From positions 1 through 64,000 of the forward strand of contig NZ_JAGIZA010000008.1 of NCBI RefSeq assembly GCF_017813365.1: a stretch of DNA of 64,000 bases, written 5' to 3'. Below the pieces are notes generated by a model, which saw only the letters and a program-made list of their open reading frames with translations, was not told where the DNA came from and did not search any database. The position numbers were made by a program, and so were the translations under genes. The stretch is from Roseomonas indoligenes. GTDB taxonomy: Bacteria; Pseudomonadota; Alphaproteobacteria; Acetobacterales; Acetobacteraceae. Positions 32,358-41,521 of this stretch are shown piece by piece. Within the stretch, counting starts at the first letter, position 1; each line of letters begins with the position of its first letter.

Positions 32358-33797
32358 TCAGAGCTGGGATTCGATCGGCAGCCAGCGCACCAGCCAGGCC
32401 AGGGCGCGCCGGCGGAGCGAGGCGTCGGGCTCGGCGGTCACGGTTCCGTCCGGTCCGTTCCAGCACAGGCCGCCGTCCTTGCCCCGCATCACCTGCCAGC
32501 TTCGCGCCGGGTCGGAGAGGCGGGCGAACTCCTCCTGCACCGCGTCGCTGAGCGCCGCGTGGCGGACGAAGACGCCCATTTCCGTGTTCAGGGTCGCCGA
32601 GCGGGGATCGAGGTTGAAGGAGCCGACGAAGGCGTGCCCGCCATCCACCACCAGCGCCTTGGTGTGCAGGCTGGCGCCGCGGGAGCCGAAGACGCCGGCG
32701 GATTCCTTGCCGGACCGCTTCAGCTCGTAGAGTTCGATCCCCGCATCCAGCAGCTGGCCGCGGTGGCGCGCGTAGCCGCCATGCACCGCCACCACGTCCG
32801 TCGCGGCGAGGGAGTTGGTGACCACGGCGACGCGCACGCCCTTCCGCGCCAGGCCCTCCAGCACCGCCATGCCGTCCTCGCCCGGCACGAAGTAGGGGGA
32901 GATCAGCAGCGCCTCCTGACGGGCCTCCTGCAGCGCCTCCAGGATCGCGGGGGCGAGGCACTCCTTCATCGGCGCCTGGGACAGCACCTTGTCCGGGGAA
33001 TCCGCGACCACGCGGATGGCGTCGCGGGGCAGGGGGGTGAGGCCGTCGGTACCGCCTTCCATGACCTTCGCCACGCCGGGATCGGTCTTCAGCCCCTCCA
33101 GGAAGGGCCGCGCCCTCTCCCCGGCGGCCGTCATGTCCAGGCGCCGGGTGAGGGCCGCGAGGCGACCGGGGCGCGGGCGCAGGCCGCTGGCGCGCCGCAC
33201 AGTCCGGGCCAGCGGGTGCCGCCAGTAGCGCTCGAACACGGCCTGCACGTCGCGCACCGCCTGCCCGGCGAGGACGAGGTCGAGATCGCGGAAGTTGAAG
33301 GCGCCGGAGGCGTCGTAATACTCGTCACCGACGTTGCGGCCGCCCACCACCGCCACGCGGCCATCGGCGATCCAGGCCTTGTTGTGCATGCGCCGGTTCA
33401 GGTGCCGCCCGCCGAACAGCATCTCCATGACCATCCCCGCCTGGCCGAAGCGGCGCCAGCGCGTGGGGTTGAACAGCCGGACCTCGATGTGCGGGTGCGC
33501 GTCGAGGATCGACAGAACGCGCTCCCGCCCCAGCGCGTACATGTCGTCCAGCAGAAGGCGCACGCGCACGCCGCGGCCTGCGGCCCGCAGCACCTCCCGC
33601 GCCAGCAGGCGGCCGGTCAGGTCGTCGCGCCAGATGTAGTAGAGGAGGTCCAGGCTTTCCTGTGCCTCGCGGGCCGCACGGCAGCGGGCGGCGAAGGCCA
33701 CCAGCCCGTCCGGCGCCACCGCCACGCCGCTGCCCCCCGCCGGCCAGGGGGTGGCGGGCGCGGTGGTGGCCCCCTCCGTCCCGGTGGCGTCGGGCAT
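32358..33797 (-). CDS. Phospholipase D-family protein, cardiolipin synthase C-like
   Basis: 479 residues with two HKD motifs: H138-N-K-AWIAD followed by GGRN, and H378-T-K-ALVVD followed by GSFN. Paired HxKx4D motifs define the PLD superfamily, and the arrangement and length fit cardiolipin synthases of the ClsB/ClsC (YmdC) kind rather than ClsA, because there are no N-terminal membrane helices. It would exchange phosphatidyl groups between glycerophospholipids. The upstream EEP-fold gene lies 13 bases away on the same strand, matching the frequent ClsB-ybhP pairing with an EEP-family protein. Confidence 0.9.
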   Translation of the reverse strand: MPDATGTEGATTAPATPWPAGGSGVAVAPDGLVAFAARCRAAREAQESLDLLYYIWRDDLTGRLLAREVLRAAGRGVRVRLLLDDMYALGRERVLSILDAHPHIEVRLFNPTRWRRFGQAGMVMEMLFGGRHLNRRMHNKAWIADGRVAVVGGRNVGDEYYDASGAFNFRDLDLVLAGQAVRDVQAVFERYWRHPLARTVRRASGLRPRPGRLAALTRRLDMTAAGERARPFLEGLKTDPGVAKVMEGGTDGLTPLPRDAIRVVADSPDKVLSQAPMKECLAPAILEALQEARQEALLISPYFVPGEDGMAVLEGLARKGVRVAVVTNSLAATDVVAVHGGYARHRGQLLDAGIELYELKRSGKESAGVFGSRGASLHTKALVVDGGHAFVGSFNLDPRSATLNTEMGVFVRHAALSDAVQEEFARLSDPARSWQVMRGKDGGLCWNGPDGTVTAEPDASLRRRALAWLVRWLPIESQL

Positions 33798-33810
33798 CAG
33801 GTGGCCTCCC

Positions 33811-34659
33811 TCAGGCCGCGTTGGCCAGGGCGGTGCCGTGCACCGCGGCCAGCCGCAGCCGCGCCTTCAGCGGCAGGTGGTCGGAGGCGAGGCGGGCCAG
33901 CGGCGTGTCATGGGCGCGCACCATCTCCACCAGCCCGTAAGGGCGGCCGAGGATGCGGTCCAGCGGCAGCAGGGGCAGGCGGCTGGGGAAGGTGGCGTGG
34001 TCCGGCCGCACGCCCTCGAACCGCCCCTCAAGCGCCATCAAGGAGGAACGGCGGCCCGGGCGCCACTCATTAAGATCGCCGAGGATCACGGTCGGCATGT
34101 CGTCCGCCGCCTCCAGCGCTTCCAGGATGGCGGCCACCTGCCGCGCCCGGTGCCGCCGCAGCAGGCCGAAATGGGCGGAGACGACGCGCAGCGGCCCGGC
34201 GGGCAGGCGCAGGTCGGCCACCGCCGCCCCGCGCGGCTCCCCGCCCGGCAGGGTCAGGCGGCGCAGCCGGGTCACTTCGCCCCGGCGGAGCATCAGCGCG
34301 TTGCCGTGCCAGCCCTGCCCCAGCGGCACGCTGGAAAGGGGGACATGGCGCAACCCGGTCCGCCGCTCGATCCCCGCCATGTCCAGCAGGCCCACGCGGT
34401 GCCCGAAGCGCCGGTCCACCTCCTGCAGGGCGAGGATGTCCACGTCCAGTTCCGCGATCACCTCACCCACCCGGGCGGGATCGAAGCGGCGGTCCGTGCC
34501 GACGCACTTGTGGACGTTGTAGGAGCCGATGGTGAGATCCCCGGGACGTAGGGGCACGGCTTCGCCCGCCGTGGCGCTGCGGCGCCCCCGGAGCAGGGCA
34601 AGGACACGGGGCCGCATGGCCCGCAGCTCGGGGGTGGTCCGCACGGTGGAAGGGATCAT
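33811..34659 (-). CDS. Endonuclease/exonuclease/phosphatase (EEP) family protein
   Basis: 282 residues. LTIGSYNVHKCVGTDRRF is the first conserved strand with the Asn; LDVDILALQEVDRRFGHR contains the metal-binding Glu; PTVILGDLNEWRPGRRS carries the D-x-N catalytic motif; and ASDHLPLKARLRL is the final SDH motif. All active-site elements of the EEP (exonuclease III/sphingomyelinase-like) fold are present. Family members near PLD-type cardiolipin synthases (YbhP) suggest a lipid phosphodiester role. There is no signal peptide. Confidence 0.9.
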   Translation of the reverse strand: MIPSTVRTTPELRAMRPRVLALLRGRRSATAGEAVPLRPGDLTIGSYNVHKCVGTDRRFDPARVGEVIAELDVDILALQEVDRRFGHRVGLLDMAGIERRTGLRHVPLSSVPLGQGWHGNALMLRRGEVTRLRRLTLPGGEPRGAAVADLRLPAGPLRVVSAHFGLLRRHRARQVAAILEALEAADDMPTVILGDLNEWRPGRRSSLMALEGRFEGVRPDHATFPSRLPLLPLDRILGRPYGLVEMVRAHDTPLARLASDHLPLKARLRLAAVHGTALANAA

Positions 34660-34941
34660 CCTGCCTCAGTGACGAAGGGGCGCGCCGTAGCACCCTGGGG
34701 AGGGGCCGAGATGGGAGCGGAGGGGCTTCCGTCCAAGGCAGGCCCCCCGGCCGGGGCCCATTTCGTCCTTCGCCCCGCGCCATCAGGCCCGCGCCGCCAT
34801 CCCTTGCAGTCTACCGGACGAAGGCGCCTGCGCCCAGCCGTGCCGCCCCTTTCGCGCCCTTTCCCCCCCCGGCCTTCCACCCTGCCGGCTGGTGCGGCAG
34901 CAGGGCGGTCACCTCTCCGGCACCGCCCCATGCCCGGCCGG

Positions 34942-35721
34942 CTAGAGCGCTTTCTGAGCCGCCCTGCGCGCCGGCTTGCGCGCGGGCGCGGCGGAGCCCG
35001 GCGGACGGGCGGCCGTATCAGTGGCCCGCCCGCGGGCAAAGCCCTCCAGCGCCCCGCTCCGCAGGACGTGCTGGACGCAATTGTCGAGGTGCTCGGCCAG
35101 GGCCTGACGGCCCGTGACGCTGTCGCGGGCCAGCGCGCTCTCCAGCAGGCGGCGGTGCTCCTCCGCCGCCTCGGTGCCCCGGAACACCACCGCCACCATC
35201 TGGTAGCGCAGATAGCGGTCGTACATGGCCGCATGCGCCTGGAGCAGGGCCCTGGAGCCGCAGGCCGCGATCAGGGCGCGGTGGAACTCCCAGTCGTAGC
35301 GCTTCCAGAGCTCGACATCGGCCTCCTCCCCCGCGAGGAGCTGGCGTTCCAGGGCCGCAAGCTTGTGGTGGGCCGCGACCACCCCGCCCTCCCAGTCCAG
35401 CCCACCGGCCGCGAAGGACCCCTCCATCGCGTGCGCTTCCAGCAGGAGCCGGAGCGAGGTGACCTCCTGGAAATCCTCCGCCGAGACCGGCGCCACCTCG
35501 AAGCCCCTCTGCCCCTCCGCGACGATGAGGCCTTCCGAGGCCAGGCGGCTCAGCAGTTCGCGCAGGGTGCTGATGCTGGCGCCGTAGGTGGCGCGCATGC
35601 GGTCGAGCCCAAGCTTCTGCCCGGGGGAGAGGCGCCCGAAGACGATGTCGGCGCGGATCCGGCGATAGACCGTCTCGCTGACCGTCGCCTCGTCCGGGGC
35701 TGATGGGACTTCGCGTTCCAA
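34942..35721 (-). CDS. GntR-family regulator, FCD (FadR) subclass
   Basis: 259 residues from a TTG at 35721, preceded by a strong GGGAGGAGGAAG ribosome site that decides this start over the ATG 24 codons upstream. The winged helix contains TVYRRIRADIVFGRLSPGQK and LRELLSRLASEGLIV; the FCD ligand domain has the EVTSLRLLLEAHAMEG helix and conserved metal-binding His residues (EFHRALIAACG, AEEHRRLLESAL). The tail is Ala/Pro/Arg-rich. FCD regulators usually sense carboxylates. It is divergent from aroQ and the Bug receptor, so it probably controls them. A 282-base gap downstream (34660-34941) holds no gene or repeat I can recognise. Confidence 0.9.
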   Translation of the reverse strand: MEREVPSAPDEATVSETVYRRIRADIVFGRLSPGQKLGLDRMRATYGASISTLRELLSRLASEGLIVAEGQRGFEVAPVSAEDFQEVTSLRLLLEAHAMEGSFAAGGLDWEGGVVAAHHKLAALERQLLAGEEADVELWKRYDWEFHRALIAACGSRALLQAHAAMYDRYLRYQMVAVVFRGTEAAEEHRRLLESALARDSVTGRQALAEHLDNCVQHVLRSGALEGFARGRATDTAARPPGSAAPARKPARRAAQKAL

Positions 35722-35980
35722 GGACTTCCTCCTCCCTACAGGTTGCCTCAGCGCGGTCCGGGAGCAAAGCCGGTTACTGGCGGGTGATCGCACATAAACC
35801 AGAGGATCGCTCTTTCATCGGTTGAACGCGCGAAACGATGCTGCTACCCATTCCCTGGGACGGCGCCCGGGAATGGGCGCCGCGAAGGGGGATGACGGAC
35901 TTGCGGAACAGGAATCCGTGGCGGGGGACCTGTGCCCGCCGCGTCCTTCGGAAGAGCTATCGGCACGCGGTCCATCTGCC

Positions 35981-36415
35981 GTGACCGGGCCGATCCACGT
36001 CCTGAACGGGCCCAACCTCAACCGGCTGGGCAAGCGCGAGCCGGAGATCTACGGGCACACGACCCTCGCCGAGGTCGAAGCGATGTGCCGCGAGGCGGCC
36101 GGGGACACGGCGATCGTCTTCCGGCAGACGAACTGGGAAGGCCAGCTCGTGGACTGGATCCACGAGGCGACGGACGGTGACGCCGCCGGCATCATCATCA
36201 ACCCCGCCGGGCTGACCTTCACCTCGATCCCCGTGCTCGACGCGCTGAAGATGTTCGGGCGCCCGATCATCGAGCTGCACATCACCAACATCCACAAGCG
36301 CGACGCGATCTACCACCGCTCGCTCGTCTCGACGGTCGCGACGGCCGTCATCGCCGGGCTTGGCGCGCGGGGCTACGCGACGGCGATCCGCTCCATGCAC
36401 GACCTGCTGGGCTGA
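35981..36415 (+). CDS. aroQ: Type II 3-dehydroquinate dehydratase
   Basis: 144 residues from a GTG at 35981, giving the normal length. The frame is open to 35822, which would add 53 residues without homology. VLNGPNLNRLGKREPEIYG carries the lid loop with catalytic Arg and Tyr; FRQTNWEGQLVDWIHEA and GIIINPAGLTFTSIPVLDAL follow; ELHITNIHKRDAIYHRS contains the substrate-binding His. The enzyme interconverts 3-dehydroquinate and 3-dehydroshikimate. Placement between a FadR-type regulator and a Bug receptor, away from other shikimate genes, favours a catabolic role in quinate/shikimate use (inference). Note TN in NIHKRD where the family usually has SN. Confidence 0.93.
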   Translation: MTGPIHVLNGPNLNRLGKREPEIYGHTTLAEVEAMCREAAGDTAIVFRQTNWEGQLVDWIHEATDGDAAGIIINPAGLTFTSIPVLDALKMFGRPIIELHITNIHKRDAIYHRSLVSTVATAVIAGLGARGYATAIRSMHDLLG

Positions 36416-36468
36416 AGTCCGGCCCGCGGTCCCTGAATCCAGCACAAGAAGAGAGAGGGAGAGTGACG

Positions 36469-37482
36469 ATGCGAGAGGATCCGACGAAGGCCGCGCCGAT
36501 GCGCCGGCGCGCGCTGCTGGCCGGGATCGGGGCCGTCGCCCTGCCCGCGCTCGGGACCGGCGGCGCCCATGCCCAGGCCCAGGGATATCCGAACCGGACG
36601 GTCACGATCATCGTGCCCTTCGCGCCGGGCGGCTCCACGGACTTCGTGGCGCGGCTGATGGCGCAGTACCTGTCCACCGGGCTGAACGGCAACTTCGTGG
36701 TGGACAACCGCGCCGGCGGCGGCGGCACCGTCGGCCACGGCGCCGTGGCCCGCGCGCGGCCGGACGGCTACACCCTCGGCGTCTCGCCGACCGGCACCTT
36801 CGCGCTCGCGCCCTTCCTGTTCGACAAGCTGCCCTATGACAGCGACCATGGCTTCGCGCCGATCAGCCTTCTCGCCGGCAACGCCATGTTCGTCTGCGTC
36901 CATTCCTCCAGCGGTATCAACACCTATGCCGAGCTAATCGCGGCGGCGAAGGCGCAGCCGGGCAAGCTCACCTACGCCTCCGCAGGCGCCGGCACGATCG
37001 CCCATCTCGCGCCCGAGCTCATGCTCGACATGTCCGGCACGCAGATGCTGCACGTCGCCTACCGCTCCGGCGGGCTACAGGTGCAGGCCGTCATCGCGAA
37101 GGAGACGACGATGGGCTTCATCGATACCGTCACCGCCATTCCCTACATCCAGTCGGGCGACCTGCGCGCGCTGGCCGTGACGAGCGTTGGGCGCAGCCCG
37201 CAGATGCCCGAGGTGCCCACCCTCGCCGAGTGCGGCCTCACCGGCTACCGCGCCACCAACGACTTCGGTTTCTTCGCGCCCGCCGGCACCCCGCCCGCGA
37301 TCGTGGCGCAACTCTCCGACGCCGCGCGGAAGATCCTGGCGACGCCCGAGGTGAAGGCGCGGCTGGATGCCGCCTCGATCGACATCTACGCCGGCACCTC
37401 CGAGGCCTTCCCGCCCTATCAGGCGGAGGAGGCTCGCCGCTGGGGCGACCTGATCCGCCGCCGCAACATCAAGATGGAGTAG
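36469..37482 (+). CDS. Bug-family tripartite tricarboxylate transporter receptor
   Basis: 337 residues from the ATG at 36469, after a purine-rich GAGAGGGAGAG; a GTG two codons earlier is possible. A Tat-like signal (MRRRALLAGIGAVALPALG) precedes the mature protein. GYPNRTVTIIVPFAPGGSTD, VVDNRAGGGGTVG and ARPDGYTLG are the Bug/TctC hallmarks; the PGG loop and the later TYASAGAGTIAH loop bind the ligand carboxylate. It should capture a carboxylic acid in the periplasm. No TctA/TctB membrane genes are nearby. The aroQ neighbour suggests quinate, shikimate or a related acid (inference). Confidence 0.93.
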   Translation: MREDPTKAAPMRRRALLAGIGAVALPALGTGGAHAQAQGYPNRTVTIIVPFAPGGSTDFVARLMAQYLSTGLNGNFVVDNRAGGGGTVGHGAVARARPDGYTLGVSPTGTFALAPFLFDKLPYDSDHGFAPISLLAGNAMFVCVHSSSGINTYAELIAAAKAQPGKLTYASAGAGTIAHLAPELMLDMSGTQMLHVAYRSGGLQVQAVIAKETTMGFIDTVTAIPYIQSGDLRALAVTSVGRSPQMPEVPTLAECGLTGYRATNDFGFFAPAGTPPAIVAQLSDAARKILATPEVKARLDAASIDIYAGTSEAFPPYQAEEARRWGDLIRRRNIKME

Positions 37483-37491
37483 GCGGCGGCC

Positions 37492-38196
37492 ATGGCCGGC
37501 GCGACCCGCGCTCGCCGTCCGAATCCTGCGGCCGATGACTTGGGGGACCTGCGCATCATGGCAACCGGCATGCTCGCGATCTGGAGCGACGTCGATCCGG
37601 ACGGAGAGACGGACTACCTGCACTGGCTGACCCGCGAGCACACGGCGGAGCGGGTGGGCATCCCCGGCTTCGAAGGCGTGCGCGTGTTCCGCGCCGGCCT
37701 CGCCGATCTGCGCCGCTACCTGATCCTCTACGACCTCTCCTCCGCATCGGTGCTGACGAGCGACGCCTATCTGGCCCGTCTGAACGATCCCACGCCCTGG
37801 TCCAGCCGGACCATGCCGAAGCTGCGGAACTTCGCGCGCGGCGGCGGCAAGGTGGTGCGCGCGCTCGGCATGGGGCAGGGCGGGCACGTCCTGGCCCTGC
37901 GCCTCCCGCACGCGGTATCCGACGATGTCCCCCTCGAGGCGATCGCGGCGGAGGACCGGGTCTGCGCCGTGCGGCTCCTCGCGGTGGACCGGGCCGGCTC
38001 CGACGTGCCGACGAACGAGAAGGCGCTGCGCGGCGGAGACGGAAGCTTCGCCGCCCTGCTCCTGATCGAGGCGACGGACGAAGCGGCGCTGCAGACCGTG
38101 ATGCTGGAGCATGGCGAGGCCATCGCCGCCCTCGGCGCCGAAACGGAGTTGCCCGCCTACTCGGCGATTTTCATGCTTCGCGGCGACGCGGGTTGA
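37492..38196 (+). CDS. Hypothetical protein with dimeric alpha-beta barrel-like halves
   Basis: 234 residues starting 9 bases after the Bug stop; an ATG 22 codons in (37558) may be the true start. MLAIWSDVDPDGETDYLHWL and EHTAERVGIPGFEGVRVFRA resemble EthD/Dabb-type ferredoxin-like domains in which a Tyr-x2-Trp-His pattern occurs early. The second half (ALLLIEATDEAALQTVML) may be a second copy. Such proteins are often small catabolic enzymes or accessory factors. Its position as third gene with aroQ and a receptor suggests a role in the same pathway, but nothing specific can be claimed. Confidence 0.6.
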   Translation: MAGATRARRPNPAADDLGDLRIMATGMLAIWSDVDPDGETDYLHWLTREHTAERVGIPGFEGVRVFRAGLADLRRYLILYDLSSASVLTSDAYLARLNDPTPWSSRTMPKLRNFARGGGKVVRALGMGQGGHVLALRLPHAVSDDVPLEAIAAEDRVCAVRLLAVDRAGSDVPTNEKALRGGDGSFAALLLIEATDEAALQTVMLEHGEAIAALGAETELPAYSAIFMLRGDAG

Positions 38197-38351
38197 TGCT
38201 GCCGCACCCGTTCTGATCGGCCCGTCCGTCGCGCCCCTGGCGCGTCCTGCGACGCCGGATGCGCGATTGTCATCTGACCACAACAAATCTGAAGCATGGG
38301 TGTCGCGGGCCCCGCAGTAAGCGTCCGGCCGTTCCTGGAGCCGCCGCGGGC

Positions 38352-39899
38352 ATGCCTTCCCCATCATCGAAGCCTCGTAACGTGCTGCTCGTCGTGGTGG
38401 ACCAGTGGCGGGCCGATTTCGTGCCGGCGCTGGGGGCGGGCTTCCTGCGGACCCCGAACCTGGACCGGCTCTGCCGGGAGGGCGTGACCTTCCGCAACCA
38501 CGTCACCAACACCGTGCCCTGCGGCCCGGCCCGCGCCAGCCTGCTGACCGGGCTGTACCTGATGAATCACCGGGCCGTGCAGAACACCGTGCCGCTGGAT
38601 GCCCGCCACACCAACCTGGCGAAGGAGCTGCGGCGGATCGGCTACGACCCCGCGCTGATCGGCTACACCACCACCACGCCGGATCCCCGCACCACCGGCG
38701 CGCTTGACCCCCGCTTCACGACGCTGGGCGACCTGATGGACGGCTTCCGCGCCGTGGGCGCCTTCGAGCCGACGATGGACGGGTATTTCGGATGGCTGTC
38801 CCAGAAGGGCTACGCCCTTCCCCCGAACCGTGAGGACATCTGGCTGCCGGAGGGGGAGGATGCCGTGCCCGGCGCCACCGCCCGCCCCAGCCGCATCCCC
38901 GCCGCGCTGTCGGACACGGCCTACTTCACGGAGCGGGCGCTGACCTACCTGAAGGGCCGCAACGGCAAGCCCTGGTTCCTCCACCTCGGCTACTACCGCC
39001 CGCACCCGCCCTTCATCGCCTCCGCCCCCTACCACGCCATGTACCGGCCGGAGGACATGCCGCCCCTGCACCGGCGCGACACCTGGCAGGAGGAGGCGCG
39101 GCAGCACCCGCTGCTGGATTTCTATCTGCGCGGCATCAGCCAGGGCTCCTTCTTTCACGGCGCGGGCGGCGCGGCGACGGAACTGGATGCGGGCGCGGTC
39201 GCGCAGATGCGCGCCACCTATTCCGGCATGATCTCCGAGGTGGACGACGCGCTGGGCCAGGTGATCGCGCATCTGGATGAGACGGGGCAGTGGAAGGACA
39301 CGCTCGTCATCTTCACCTCCGACCACGGGGAGCAGCTGGGCGACCACTACCTGCTCGGCAAGGTCGGCTATCACGACGAGAGCTTCCGCATCCCGCTGGT
39401 GATCAAGGACCCGGACGCCCCCGCGGGCGCGCAGGGCCGCATCGAGGGCGCTTTCACCGAGAGCGTGGACGTGATGCCCACGATCCTGGACTGGCTGGGC
39501 GGCTCCGCCCCCCGCGCCTGCGACGGCCGTTCCCTGCTGCCGCTGGTAGCGGGGGAGAGGCCCGCGGATTGGCGGGACCACCTGTTCTACGAGTACGACT
39601 TCCGCGACGTCTTCTATTCCCGGCCGGAGGACAGCCTCGGCCTGCACATGGACGACTGCTCCCTCCTCGTCGTGCAGGACGAGAACTGGAAATACGTCCA
39701 CTTCGCCGCGCTGCCGCCGCTTCTCTTCGACCTGGAGAACGACCCGCACGGCTTCACGAACCTGGCCGACGACCCAGCCTATGCCGGCGTGGTGCGGGAC
39801 TACGCGCAGCGCGCCCTGTCTCACCGCATGCGCCATGCCGAGCGCACCCTGACCCACTACCGAGCCACTCCCAAGGGCCTCGAGGAGAGAACCCCGTGA
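38352..39899 (+). CDS. pehA: Phosphonate monoester hydrolase (sulfatase/alkaline phosphatase superfamily)
   Basis: 515 residues from the ATG at 38352. The sequence follows the Rhizobium and Burkholderia phosphonate monoester hydrolases closely as I recall them: NVLLVVVDQWRADFVP with metal-binding Asp, VPCGPARASLLTGLYLMNHR, GYTTTTPDPRTTGALDPRF, PWFLHLGYYRPHPPF and FTSDHGEQLGDHYLLGK. Cys57 in C-G-P-A-R61 is the CxPxR site converted to formylglycine, the nucleophile. The enzymes cleave phosphonate monoesters, phosphodiesters and, promiscuously, sulfate esters. There is no signal peptide, so it is cytoplasmic. It is coupled by a GTGA overlap to a full ABC importer. No formylglycine-generating enzyme gene is in the window. 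Confidence 0.92.
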   Translation: MPSPSSKPRNVLLVVVDQWRADFVPALGAGFLRTPNLDRLCREGVTFRNHVTNTVPCGPARASLLTGLYLMNHRAVQNTVPLDARHTNLAKELRRIGYDPALIGYTTTTPDPRTTGALDPRFTTLGDLMDGFRAVGAFEPTMDGYFGWLSQKGYALPPNREDIWLPEGEDAVPGATARPSRIPAALSDTAYFTERALTYLKGRNGKPWFLHLGYYRPHPPFIASAPYHAMYRPEDMPPLHRRDTWQEEARQHPLLDFYLRGISQGSFFHGAGGAATELDAGAVAQMRATYSGMISEVDDALGQVIAHLDETGQWKDTLVIFTSDHGEQLGDHYLLGKVGYHDESFRIPLVIKDPDAPAGAQGRIEGAFTESVDVMPTILDWLGGSAPRACDGRSLLPLVAGERPADWRDHLFYEYDFRDVFYSRPEDSLGLHMDDCSLLVVQDENWKYVHFAALPPLLFDLENDPHGFTNLADDPAYAGVVRDYAQRALSHRMRHAERTLTHYRATPKGLEERTP

Positions 39900-41521
39900 T
39901 CCTGTCCCGCCGTCCCCTGCTGCTGGGCGCAGCCGCTGCCGCGGCGCTCCCGCGCTTCGCCATCGGCCAGTCCGACCAGCGGCCCTCCATCAACATCGCC
40001 GTGCAGAAGATCAGCAACTCCAACACGCTGGAGGTGCTGCGCGAGCAGTCCAACGTCGGCGAGCGCATCTTCTTCTCCTCCCTCTGGGAAGGGCTGATCG
40101 GCCGTGACTGGCTGAACGAGATGAAGACCGTGCCGGGCCTGGCCACGGAATGGCGCCGCATCAGCGACAGCGTGGTAGAGCTGACGCTGCGCGAGAACGT
40201 CCGCTTCCACAACGGCGACGTGATGACGGCCGAGGACGTGGCCTTTTCCTTCGGGCGGGAGCGCATGTTCGGCGAGACCCTGCCCACCGCGCAGGGCCGC
40301 ACCATCTCCATCCGCGGCGATGCCATCCCGTCCCCCGCCCAGCGCGAGCTGCCGGCGGAGGTCACGGGCGTGGCGCGCCGCGCCTGGCCGGCGCTGGAGC
40401 GGGTGGAGGTCGTGGATGCCCGCACCGTGCGCTTCCACAACGCCACCCCCGACGTGACGCTGGAAGGCCGCCTGTCGCGCTTCGGCAGCGAGATCATCTC
40501 CCGCCGCGCCTATCAGGAAGCGAAGGGCTGGTTCGACTGGGCGCGCAAGCCCGTCCTCACCGGCCCCTACAAGGTGGTGGAGTTCCGCCCGGACCACTCC
40601 CTCACCCTTGCCGCGCATGACGAGTACTGGGGCGGCCGCCCACCGCTGCGCCAGATCCGCTTCCTGGAGATCCCGGAGGTCTCCGCCCGCATCAACGCGC
40701 TCCGCACCGGGGAGGTGCAGTTCGCCTGCGACATCCCGCCCGACCAGATCGGCGGCATCGAGCGCGATCGTGCCTACGAGGTGCAGGGCGGCACCATCCT
40801 GAACCACCGCATCTCCGTGATGGACAAGAATAACCCCGCGCTGCGCGACGCCCGGGTGCGCCGCGCGCTGACCCATGCCATCGACCGCAAGGCGATCGTG
40901 GACAGCCTCTGGGGCGGCCGCACCGTGGTGCCGCGCGGACTGCAGTTCGAGTACTACGGCGACATGTACGTCAGCGACTGGGAGGCGCCGAAATATGACC
41001 CGGCCCTCGCCCGCAACCTGCTGCGCGAGGCCGGCTACAAGGGCGAGGCGATCCCCTACCGCCTGCTGAACAACTACTACATTAACCAGACCCCGACCTC
41101 GCAGGTGCTGGTGGAGATGTGGCGCGCGGTCGGGCTGAACGTTCAGATCGACATGAAGGAGAACTGGAGCCAGATCCTCGATCGGAACGGCTCCCGCGGC
41201 GTCTATGACTGGTCGGCCAGCGCGCCCTTCAATGATCCCGTGTCCTGCAACGTGAACCAGTGGGGCCCGAACGGGCAGCCGCAGCAGGTCGGCATCTGGA
41301 CCAATGAGGAGAGCAACCGCCTCTCCGTCCTGCTGGAGACCTCCACCGACCGCGCGGAGCGCAAGCGCGCCTTCCGCCGCATGCTGGAGATCTGCGAGCG
41401 CGAGGACCCGGCCTACACGGTGCTGCACCAGAACGCGACCTTCACGGCCAAGCGCAAGGACATCAAGTGGCGCGCCGCCCCCGCTTTCGCGATGGACTTC
41501 CGCCAGGGCAACTGGGGTTGA
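39896..41521 (+). CDS. ABC transporter substrate-binding protein, family 5
   Basis: 541 residues from a GTG overlapping the hydrolase stop. The N-terminus LSRRPLLLGAAAAAALPRFA is a signal peptide of Tat/Sec type. VVELTLRENVRFHNGDVMTA and VAFSFGRERMFG are family 5 landmarks; RDARVRRALTHAIDRKAIVD lies in the second lobe. It is the periplasmic receptor of the importer encoded by the next four genes. The ligand is unknown; linkage to the phosphonate monoester hydrolase suggests a phosphonate ester, phosphodiester or phosphorylated conjugate (inference). Confidence 0.93.
   Translation: MILSRRPLLLGAAAAAALPRFAIGQSDQRPSINIAVQKISNSNTLEVLREQSNVGERIFFSSLWEGLIGRDWLNEMKTVPGLATEWRRISDSVVELTLRENVRFHNGDVMTAEDVAFSFGRERMFGETLPTAQGRTISIRGDAIPSPAQRELPAEVTGVARRAWPALERVEVVDARTVRFHNATPDVTLEGRLSRFGSEIISRRAYQEAKGWFDWARKPVLTGPYKVVEFRPDHSLTLAAHDEYWGGRPPLRQIRFLEIPEVSARINALRTGEVQFACDIPPDQIGGIERDRAYEVQGGTILNHRISVMDKNNPALRDARVRRALTHAIDRKAIVDSLWGGRTVVPRGLQFEYYGDMYVSDWEAPKYDPALARNLLREAGYKGEAIPYRLLNNYYINQTPTSQVLVEMWRAVGLNVQIDMKENWSQILDRNGSRGVYDWSASAPFNDPVSCNVNQWGPNGQPQQVGIWTNEESNRLSVLLETSTDRAERKRAFRRMLEICEREDPAYTVLHQNATFTAKRKDIKWRAAPAFAMDFRQGNWG

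Noticed and set aside
34660-34941. A possible gene in the gap between the EEP and GntR genes
   Set aside because: Open frames here are Pro/Arg-rich and run on from antisense of neighbouring genes; no motif, start signal or repeat module supports a gene.
38352-39899. Annotation of the sulfatase-fold protein simply as arylsulfatase
   Set aside because: The whole-length pattern, including the GYTTTTPDPRTTGALDPRF block and Cys57, fits phosphonate monoester hydrolases better than arylsulfatases, although promiscuous sulfatase activity is likely.
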